A DNA stretch of 11,563 nt. Origin: an uncultured Acidimicrobiaceae bacterium (GTDB taxonomy: Bacteria; Actinomycetota; Acidimicrobiia; Acidimicrobiales; Bog-793). The notes beneath the pieces are model-generated. The model did no database searches. It had not been told where the DNA came from and saw only the letters and a program-made list of their open reading frames with translations. The translations under genes and the position numbers were made by a program. Positions 6,139-11,563 of the stretch are shown here, one piece after another. Location of the stretch: contig CAIVND010000028.1 in assembly GCA_903907185.1 (NCBI GenBank), positions 1 through 11,563 of the forward strand. Direction: 5' to 3'. Position 1 is the first letter of the stretch; each line of letters begins with the position of its first letter.

Positions 6139-7940
6139 CAGTGTGCCTCCTCAAAAAGTTCTTGTAGTTCGGGCGGCATGACGGGAAGAGGTTCACGCCG
6201 TATCTGAACCTCAGAGCCCTGCATCGACGTCACCATGTTGACCTTTCCAAAGACCTCGTTGTTCGGGGTCGGGAAGTCCTCTCGGGTGTGACCACCGCGT
6301 GATTCCTGTCGTTCCAAGGCGCCAAGGGTTGTGCACTGGGAGATTGCCATCATTGCCTCAAGATCGAGGGCAAGGTGCCAGCCTGGATTGAACTGGCGGT
6401 GACCTTCAACGCTTACAACCTTCGCTCGCTCATTGAGATCGTGGAGTTCGCCTCTCGCCCGAACGAGTTCTGACTCGGTTCTGATGATGCCAACCAGCTC
6501 CTGCATCGTGTTCTGAAGTGCCTGGTGGGCAGCGTAGGCATTCTCCTTGCCCTCATTATCGAAGAAGGAGAGGGCGTGTTTGGCGATCGACTCCACCTGC
6601 TCCTGATCGATCGTTACCGTTCCCTCTTTGGAGAGCGCATGCTCAGCCGCACCGATTCCGGCGCGACGGCCAAAGACCAACAGGTCCGAAAGCGAGTTTC
6701 CACCGAGACGGTTGGCGCCATGCATTCCACCTGCGACTTCACCGGCGGCAAAGAGTCCAGGCACTGTTGCTGCTGCGGTGTCGGCGTCTACTCGTACTCC
6801 ACCCATGATGTAGTGGCAGGTTGGACCGATCTCCATTGCGTCTTTGGTTATATCGACGTCTGCGAGCTCCTTGAACTGGTGGTACATCGAAGGAAGGCGT
6901 CGCTTGATGTCCTCCGCGGTTCGTCGTGAGGCGATGTCTAAGAAGACACCGCCATGGGGTGATCCCCGGCCAGCTTTGACCTCTGAGTTAATCGCACGCG
7001 CAACCTCGTCACGCGGAAGGAGCTCAGGGGGCCGACGGAAGTCGCGCTTGTTCTCGTACCACTGGTCAGCCTCTTCGATGGTGTCGGAGGTCTCGGCTTT
7101 GAAATAATCCGAGATGTAGTTGAACATGAAGCGTTCGTTGTCGCGGTTCTTCAGAATTCCACCGTCACCACGAACTCCTTCGGTGACAAGCAGTCCACGT
7201 GCACTTGGTGGCCAGATCATTCCGGTTGGGTGAAACTGGATGCACTCCATGTCGATGAGATCGGCTCCGGCCCAAAGTGCAAGTGCGTGGCCGTCTCCGG
7301 TACCCTCCCAGGAGTTGGAGGTAAATTTATACATCTTGCCTACACCGCCGGTTGCAAGGACCACTGATTTCGCGCCGAAGACGATAAATTTTCCGGTCTC
7401 TCGCCAGATCCCCACCGCCCCGTTGACGTGGCCCTCGCTGTCACGGAGGAGACGAACGATCTTGCACTCCATGAACACTTCAATACCTACATCGACGGCA
7501 CGATGTTGCACAGTTCGGAGAAGTTCAAGGCCGGTACGGTCCCCAACGTGAGCCAGCCGCGCATAGCGGTGTCCCCCGAAGTCCCGTTGCAAGATACGAC
7601 CATCGGGAGTTCGATCGAACAGTGCCCCCCACTGCTCAAGTTCGAGCACTCGGTCGGGCGACTCCTGCGCGTGAAGTTGAGCCATCCGCCAGTTGTTGAG
7701 CATCTTTCCACCGCGCATGGTGTCCCGGAAGTGGACTTTCCAGTTGTCCTCAGGCCAAACATTGCCAAGTGCAGCAGCAACGCCTCCCTCTGCCATAACC
7801 GTGTGTGCCTTGCCAAGCAGAGATTTGCAGACAACAGCGGTTGAGGCGCCCATGGCACTTGCCTCAGCAGCGGCCCGAAGACCAGCCCCGCCAGCACCGA
7901 TAATCAGTACATCAACGATGTGGGTTTCATACTCGGCCAT
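6138..7940 (-). CDS. sdhA: Succinate dehydrogenase/fumarate reductase flavoprotein subunit
   Basis: 600 residues from the ATG at 7938-7940, which shares its A with the stop of the anchor gene; GAGG at 7949-7952 is the ribosome site. The open frame goes on for 104 codons upstream, but that part lies inside the anchor gene and has no family similarity. Features: Rossmann GAGGAG (15-20), covalent FAD histidine H46 in GKAHTVMAEGG, FHPTG (H237), the catalytic arginine in PRDEVARAI (R310), HYIMGG (H376) and GANRLGGNSL (R411). All catalytic positions known from E. coli SdhA are present. It oxidises succinate to fumarate, or the reverse, on the cytoplasmic side. Length and operon order match the mycobacterial Sdh1 (Rv0247c-Rv0249c) type. 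Direction in the cell cannot be told from sequence. Confidence 0.96.
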   Translation of the reverse strand: MAEYETHIVDVLIIGAGGAGLRAAAEASAMGASTAVVCKSLLGKAHTVMAEGGVAAALGNVWPEDNWKVHFRDTMRGGKMLNNWRMAQLHAQESPDRVLELEQWGALFDRTPDGRILQRDFGGHRYARLAHVGDRTGLELLRTVQHRAVDVGIEVFMECKIVRLLRDSEGHVNGAVGIWRETGKFIVFGAKSVVLATGGVGKMYKFTSNSWEGTGDGHALALWAGADLIDMECIQFHPTGMIWPPSARGLLVTEGVRGDGGILKNRDNERFMFNYISDYFKAETSDTIEEADQWYENKRDFRRPPELLPRDEVARAINSEVKAGRGSPHGGVFLDIASRRTAEDIKRRLPSMYHQFKELADVDITKDAMEIGPTCHYIMGGVRVDADTAAATVPGLFAAGEVAGGMHGANRLGGNSLSDLLVFGRRAGIGAAEHALSKEGTVTIDQEQVESIAKHALSFFDNEGKENAYAAHQALQNTMQELVGIIRTESELVRARGELHDLNERAKVVSVEGHRQFNPGWHLALDLEAMMAISQCTTLGALERQESRGGHTREDFPTPNNEVFGKVNMVTSMQGSEVQIRREPLPVMPPELQELFEEAH

Positions 7941-8821
7941 TAGAAGAACCTCGGATCGTGAATCATGCCACTGCTCACTAGGTAGACGTAAAAGTCTGCA
8001 AAGGCGATCCAGATAAGCGATAGCCAGGCAAAAAGTTGGTGCCGTGCATTCAATTTGGAGGCGATATTTTTCCACAGCCAAAGGCGAGAGGCGTGTGCTG
8101 AGAGTTTGTTGATCCCACCACCGCACAGATGCCGACACGAGTGGCAGCCAAGCGTGTAGCTCCAGATCAACGCGGCATTGACGACAAAGATCAGTGATCC
8201 AAGTCCCATGCCATAGCCTCCGACGAAGCGGAAAGATGCGTATGCATCCCAAGTCAAAATCCCCGCAAATGCCACGGCGGCGTACCAGAAATAGCGATGA
8301 ATGTTTTGAATGAGAAGTGGGAACCGAGTTTCACCGGTATAGCGCTTCCGCTTGCCATTTGGCGTGGCGGATCCAGCGTCTGGGACAGCGCAGGCTGGTG
8401 GCGAGAGCCAGAAGGAGCGGTAGTAGGACTTTCGGTAGTAATAGCAGGTCATTCGAAATCCGAGCGGAAAGATCAAGATAAGTAACGCAGGCGAGATCGC
8501 CCACCAAGTTCCAAAGATTGGTCCCCAGCCGGTGTATTGCCCCTGAGAGTTGCAGACATCGGCGAGACAGGGTGAATAGAAGGGGGAGAGGTAGTCTCGC
8601 CCACCCCCAGCAAGGCCGGGGCCCGCGTAATAGTGACCGTTACGGAATGCAGCCCACGTTGCATAGATTCCGAACAGCGAGAGACCGAAGACGATGAGTG
8701 CGGGTTGCAGCCACCAACGGTCCTTTCGGAGCACCTGCGTTAGCGGTGGTCCCCCACGTTGTTTGCCAATCTGCACCGCGGTCACGGACATATTTGACTT
8801 CGCCGGATCGACGATGGTCAC
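7940..8821 (-). CDS. sdhC: Succinate dehydrogenase membrane anchor, Sdh1 (Rv0249c-like) type
   Basis: 293 residues. The GTG start is set by GGAGGG (8826-8831) four bases upstream; an in-frame ATG ten codons later has no ribosome site. About five membrane spans are visible, near residues 39-60, 104-124, 176-196, 205-225 and 263-284. An extracytoplasmic or interfacial loop with YLSPFYSPCL (77-86) lies between spans one and two. It is a single large anchor rather than the short SdhC/SdhD pair. Next to span four is C226-H-S-C229-R-H231-L-C233, and H175 begins span three. In the mycobacterial Sdh1 class a Rieske-type [2Fe-2S] cluster has been reported in the membrane subunit, and these Cys/His residues are the obvious candidate ligands. 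No classic cytochrome b-type haem signature is evident. It should pass electrons to menaquinone. First gene of the operon. Confidence 0.88.
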   Translation of the reverse strand: MTIVDPAKSNMSVTAVQIGKQRGGPPLTQVLRKDRWWLQPALIVFGLSLFGIYATWAAFRNGHYYAGPGLAGGGRDYLSPFYSPCLADVCNSQGQYTGWGPIFGTWWAISPALLILIFPLGFRMTCYYYRKSYYRSFWLSPPACAVPDAGSATPNGKRKRYTGETRFPLLIQNIHRYFWYAAVAFAGILTWDAYASFRFVGGYGMGLGSLIFVVNAALIWSYTLGCHSCRHLCGGGINKLSAHASRLWLWKNIASKLNARHQLFAWLSLIWIAFADFYVYLVSSGMIHDPRFF

Positions 8822-8825
8822 AGCA

Positions 8826-8831
8826 CCCTCC
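8826..8831 (-). promoter_or_regulatory. Ribosome binding site that sets the GTG start of the anchor gene
   Basis: GGAGGG on the - strand, four bases before GTG (8819-8821). It supports the GTG over the in-frame ATG at 8789-8791. Confidence 0.7.
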
Positions 8832-8838
8832 AGCTCAA

Positions 8839-8868
8839 TGGAATATTTCTAGCCATTCCAATCTAGAA
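8839..8868. repeat. Two interlocked 6-bp inverted repeats upstream of the sdh operon
   Basis: TGGAAT (8839-8844) pairs with ATTCCA (8855-8860), and TTCTAG (8847-8852) with CTAGAA (8863-8868). Both have 10-base spacers and they are offset by eight bases, so the two are mutually exclusive as hairpins or could form a compact pseudoknot in the sdh leader. The block ends seven bases before the sdhC ribosome site. As DNA it could be overlapping operator sites. Confidence 0.5.
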
Positions 8869-8887
8869 CAGCACAGGCAGGGCTGTT
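8867..8887. repeat. Inverted repeat AACAGC-N9-GCTGTT
   Basis: Perfect 6-bp arms (8867-8872 and 8882-8887) directly beside the interlocked pair. In the sdh leader or promoter region of the divergent spacer. Confidence 0.4.
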
Positions 8888-8902
8888 GATTTGGAACCGG
8901 AA

Positions 8903-8926
8903 AATCCTCGCGCATCTGTGAGGATT
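8903..8926. repeat. Inverted repeat AATCCTC-N10-GAGGATT
   Basis: Perfect 7-bp arms (8903-8909 and 8920-8926) with a 10-base spacer. The spacer length matches that of the two repeats at 8839-8868. No terminator-like T-run; a possible operator or leader hairpin. Confidence 0.45.
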
Positions 8927-8966
8927 CAGCCAACCGAGTCTCCTGATTGTTTCGTATTGACTGGTA

Positions 8967-9000
8967 TGGGCGGGCCCAGATTTGCAGGAGCCACTCGTGG
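8967..9000. repeat. Two short palindromes upstream of the MoxR-like gene
   Basis: TGGGC-GG-GCCCA (8967-8978) and CCAC-TC-GTGG (8991-9000) lie 36-69 bases before the MoxR-like ATG. Tight 2-base centres make them more like DNA-binding sites than hairpins. A TTGACT box lies just before them (8957-8962), but no convincing -10 follows at the right spacing. Confidence 0.35.
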
Positions 9001-9035
9001 AGTGAAAAACGGTAGCGAACTGAGGCGGCTCGGTT

Positions 9036-10469
9036 ATGGTAAAAGCAATGGCACGCTCGGCAAGTGATTCTCAGGTACCTCGTCCCACGACGCTCGGTGA
9101 GCTGAAAAGTTCGGGTTGGCAGAGCGTCCCGGTTCGGGATGAGATTCGAAACAACGTTCTCCGCAAGATCGCTGACGGCCAACCGATCATTAGTGGCGTC
9201 ATGGGCTATGAGGCGACCATCATTCCGCAACTTGAGCACGCGCTCATCGCTGGCCACAACATCATTCTCCTTGGCGAGCGGGGACAGGCGAAATCGCGGA
9301 TCATCCGCTCGTTGATCGGTCTGCTTGATGAGGAGATACCGATCGTTGCGGGATCGGAGATGAACGACGATCCCTACCATCCGGTATCGGCAATGGCGAG
9401 ACAGCTGGTAGCTGAGTTGGGTGACTCAACACCAGTCGATTGGGTGGGTCGAGACGATCGATACGGTGAAAAACTTGCAACTCCCGATACATCGATCGCG
9501 GACCTTATCGGTGAGGTTGATCCAATCAAGATCGCTGAGGGTCGTTATCTCTCCGACGAACTAACGATTCACTACGGACTTGTGCCACGGTCGAATCGCG
9601 GCATATTCGCGATCAATGAACTGCCGGATCTGGCAGAGAGAATCCAGGTTGGCCTACTTAATATCCTCGAGGAACGCGATGTACAGATCCGAGGTCATCG
9701 GATACGGCTGCCAGTAGATGTGCTGCTTGTCGCGTCGGCGAATCCTGATGACTATACAAATCGCGGCCGGATCATCACGCCGCTAAAGGATCGTTTTGGC
9801 GTTCAGATCCGCACGCATTATCCCTCCGAAGTCGCAACGGAGATTGCCATTATGAGACAAGAGGCAGAGCTTGGTGCCTTTGATGGAATCGACGTTGTTG
9901 TCCCCGAATTTATGGCAGAGATCGTTGCCCGTTTAAGTCAGCTCGCTCGAGTCAGTCAGCGAATCAATCAGCGCTCTGGCGTGTCTCTTCGGGTCAGCAT
10001 CGCAAACTATGAGACGCTCGTTGCAAGTGCTGTTAGCCGAGCGGTTCGGCTCGGTGAGTCGGTAGCTGTTCCCAGGCCCTCCGATCTCTCATCGATGATG
10101 CCATCAACGATCGGGAAAGTTGAGATCGAAGCCCTCGAGCATGATGACGATGAGGAGATCATTCAGGCTCTCACGAACACTGCGTTGTTGTACACCTTTA
10201 AGGATCTTGTTGGAATAGAACGTCTCGGAGAGGTCATTGGCGCATTTGAAGACGGTCTTGAGGTCGAGGTTGGTTCAGATATAGCGGCCTCTTCGTACGT
10301 CAAATACCTCGATGATCTTCCAGTACTTGGCGACGTCGTGAAGTCGTTCAGCGGACCAAGTCCTGCTGAACTCGCTAGCGCGTTGGAATTTGTGCTCGAC
10401 GGCCTATACCTGTCTCGTCGCCTGAACAAAGACCTGCTCGACAACGCTGTTACCTATCGGTCTCGCTAG
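9036..10469 (+). CDS. MoxR/ChlI-like AAA+ ATPase (Rv0958 type)
   Basis: 477 residues. The Walker A motif is GERGQAKS (80-87) with K86. The Walker B-like strand is GIFAINELPDL (189-199), with N194 where Asp is usual and E195 kept. Sensor 1 is ASANPDDY (N236), and R253 in LKDRFG is a likely arginine finger. The stretch DLIGEVDP..AEGR (156-170) matches the ChlI pre-Walker B insert. MoxR-family ATPases work with VWA proteins as remodelling or metal-insertion chaperones (ChlI/D, CoxD/E, NorQ/D, CbbQ/O). The partner gene follows at 10488, as expected. The start at 9036 has GAGG (9022-9025) ten bases upstream; an ATG four codons later (9048), preceded by TATGGT (9035-9040), is possible if the mRNA is leaderless. 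Residues 366-373 are an acidic hinge. The client is unknown. Confidence 0.85.
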   Translation: MVKAMARSASDSQVPRPTTLGELKSSGWQSVPVRDEIRNNVLRKIADGQPIISGVMGYEATIIPQLEHALIAGHNIILLGERGQAKSRIIRSLIGLLDEEIPIVAGSEMNDDPYHPVSAMARQLVAELGDSTPVDWVGRDDRYGEKLATPDTSIADLIGEVDPIKIAEGRYLSDELTIHYGLVPRSNRGIFAINELPDLAERIQVGLLNILEERDVQIRGHRIRLPVDVLLVASANPDDYTNRGRIITPLKDRFGVQIRTHYPSEVATEIAIMRQEAELGAFDGIDVVVPEFMAEIVARLSQLARVSQRINQRSGVSLRVSIANYETLVASAVSRAVRLGESVAVPRPSDLSSMMPSTIGKVEIEALEHDDDEEIIQALTNTALLYTFKDLVGIERLGEVIGAFEDGLEVEVGSDIAASSYVKYLDDLPVLGDVVKSFSGPSPAELASALEFVLDGLYLSRRLNKDLLDNAVTYRSR

Positions 10470-10471
10470 GT

Positions 10472-10477
10472 AAGGAG
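10472..10477 (+). promoter_or_regulatory. Ribosome binding site of the VWA-type gene
   Basis: AAGGAG, ten bases before the ATG at 10488 and three bases after the stop of the ATPase gene. It supports this start and a two-gene operon. Confidence 0.7.
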
Positions 10478-10487
10478 TCGGCGCGAG

Positions 10488-11563
10488 ATGAGCAGATCTT
10501 TCTTTGCTCAACACTGGCGTTACGGGCGATTCGATGGGTCTACGTCGCCACTCGTTTTTGATGCGGATGATGTCCTCGCCGGTCTGACCGACGATCTGCT
10601 CTATCACGGAGATCTTGCCGCTGCGCTTCGACGCTTACTCCGAGATGGATTTGAGACCGCTCAGGGCGATCGCGTCGATGGTCTAGACGCGATGATGAAA
10701 AAAATTTCAGAGCGAAAATCCCAACTTGGCAAGCCCGAGAATGATCTAGCAAAACGCGTGGCCGAAGCACTGGCCGAAGTGGTCGATCTTGAGCGGACGG
10801 AGCTGGCCACACGAAGCGACGACGGGTCGATGATGAAGAGCGTGCAGCTCGAGCTTCTGCCGGAGGACCTCTTGGGCAAGATTGAAGAACTTATGGATTA
10901 CAACTTTGCCTCCCAAGATGCAAAGGAGAGATTCGAACAGCTCCTAGATGAACTTCGAAGTGATCTTGTCCAGCAACAGCTTGATGCAGCGGCTTCGCAG
11001 TTAGCGAACGCATCACCAGAGGATCAAGCTCATCTGCGAGATGGACTTGATGCGCTTAATCAGATGATCGAACGACGCGCTCAAGGTGAGGAGGTCGACG
11101 AAGATTTTAAGAGCTTCATGGAAAACTTTGGTGATCTGTTCCCGGGCAATCCCGCTTCGCTCGATGAACTAGTCGCGCAACTCGCACAGCGGATGGCGGC
11201 CGCTGCTTCGATGATGTCCTCGATGACTCCCGGTCAGCGGGCGCAGTTTGGTGCCCTCAGTGATCAGCTTCTCGCTGACGTTGATCTTGCGTGGCAGATG
11301 GATCGTTTGAATTCGAATCTTCGCGACGCGATGCCGGAGCTCGACTGGCAGCAGGAGTTTGAAGGTGGGGGAGGTGATCCCTTCTCCCTACTTGGGGACC
11401 TTGAGGGAGTTGCTGAGCTCGCTGCATTGAATGAGCTGGAACAGATGCTCCGCCAGGGTGGAAATCCAGATCAACTTCGAGAACTTGACATCGACAAGGT
11501 TTCAGAGCTGCTTGGAAAAGATGCAGCGAGGTCTCTGGAGGCTCTTACTCAACTAACGAATCG
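10488..11563 (+). CDS. N-terminal part of CoxE/VWA-type partner protein (Rv0959 type), 3' partial
   Basis: An ATG start with AAGGAG ten bases upstream opens a frame that runs without a stop to the right edge (358 residues). It begins 18 bases after the ATPase stop. RYGRFDG (11-17), the segment DDLLYHGDLAAALRRLL (35-51) and LPEDLLGKIEELMDYNF (124-140) are hallmarks of the large actinobacterial VWA proteins paired with Rv0958-like ATPases. The rest is acidic and almost all helical, rich in Gln, Leu, Asp and Met, with a Met-rich stretch near 236-245. It is likely an elongated helical arm. The VWA/MIDAS domain, expected in the C-terminal third, is not in the window, so that part rests on family knowledge. 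There is no signal or membrane segment; the complex should be cytoplasmic. Function unknown. Confidence 0.75.
   Translation, partial: MSRSFFAQHWRYGRFDGSTSPLVFDADDVLAGLTDDLLYHGDLAAALRRLLRDGFETAQGDRVDGLDAMMKKISERKSQLGKPENDLAKRVAEALAEVVDLERTELATRSDDGSMMKSVQLELLPEDLLGKIEELMDYNFASQDAKERFEQLLDELRSDLVQQQLDAAASQLANASPEDQAHLRDGLDALNQMIERRAQGEEVDEDFKSFMENFGDLFPGNPASLDELVAQLAQRMAAAASMMSSMTPGQRAQFGALSDQLLADVDLAWQMDRLNSNLRDAMPELDWQQEFEGGGGDPFSLLGDLEGVAELAALNELEQMLRQGGNPDQLRELDIDKVSELLGKDAARSLEALTQLTN

Noticed and set aside
6525..6929. 134-codon + strand open frame inside sdhA
   Set aside because: Fully antisense to a highly conserved gene, with a low-complexity, cysteine-rich translation; a shadow frame.
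7941..8252. 104-codon N-terminal extension of sdhA
   Set aside because: It overlaps the anchor gene in another frame, has no family similarity, and a proper ATG with GAGG lies at 7940.
1..11563. CRISPR array, transposon ends, tRNA, rRNA or prophage genes
   Set aside because: No spaced direct repeats, transposase motifs, cloverleaf or T-loop signatures, or phage genes were seen on either strand.

Overview
The window looks like chromosomal DNA from an actinobacterium of moderate G+C content, plausibly an acidophilic member of the Acidimicrobiia. This is inferred from gene content, not proven. The signs are a mycobacterial Sdh1-style succinate dehydrogenase operon with a one-piece multi-span anchor, an SCP2-like protein, a MoxR-type ATPase plus partner protein of the Rv0958/Rv0959 type, a two-domain exported FKBP, GTG and TTG starts, and TANNNT-type -10 boxes.

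Left part (1-4019). A substrate-binding protein of the tripartite tricarboxylate transporter (Bug/TctC) type enters from the left edge on the + strand and ends at a strong intrinsic terminator. A 302-bp stretch without a gene follows; it is rich in possible hairpins. Three genes then lie on the - strand, in transcription order: an amidohydrolase-2 family metal hydrolase, a small cupin 51 bp behind it, and, after 168 bp, a membrane-anchored or secreted FKBP prolyl isomerase with a second, degenerate FKBP domain. A solute-binding protein, a hydrolase and a cupin together suggest uptake and breakdown of an organic acid, but no substrate can be named.

Middle (4020-4876). A divergent promoter region carries repeated GTCAA half-sites and two inverted repeats. 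It separates the amidohydrolase from a HAD-family phosphatase that may be translated from a leaderless mRNA.

Right part (4877-8821, - strand). The operon order is membrane anchor sdhC, flavoprotein sdhA, iron-sulfur subunit sdhB and an SCP2-like protein. Each junction is a one-base stop/start overlap, so the four products are probably made in coupled amounts. The anchor has a Cys-His-Ser-Cys-Arg-His-Leu-Cys cluster next to a membrane span, which fits the Sdh1 class reported to hold a Rieske-type cluster in its membrane subunit.

Right end (8822-11563). A palindrome-rich 214-bp divergent region leads into a MoxR/ChlI-like AAA+ ATPase on the + strand. It is followed by its usual partner, a large CoxE/VWA-type protein whose N-terminal 358 residues lie in the window before the right edge cuts it.
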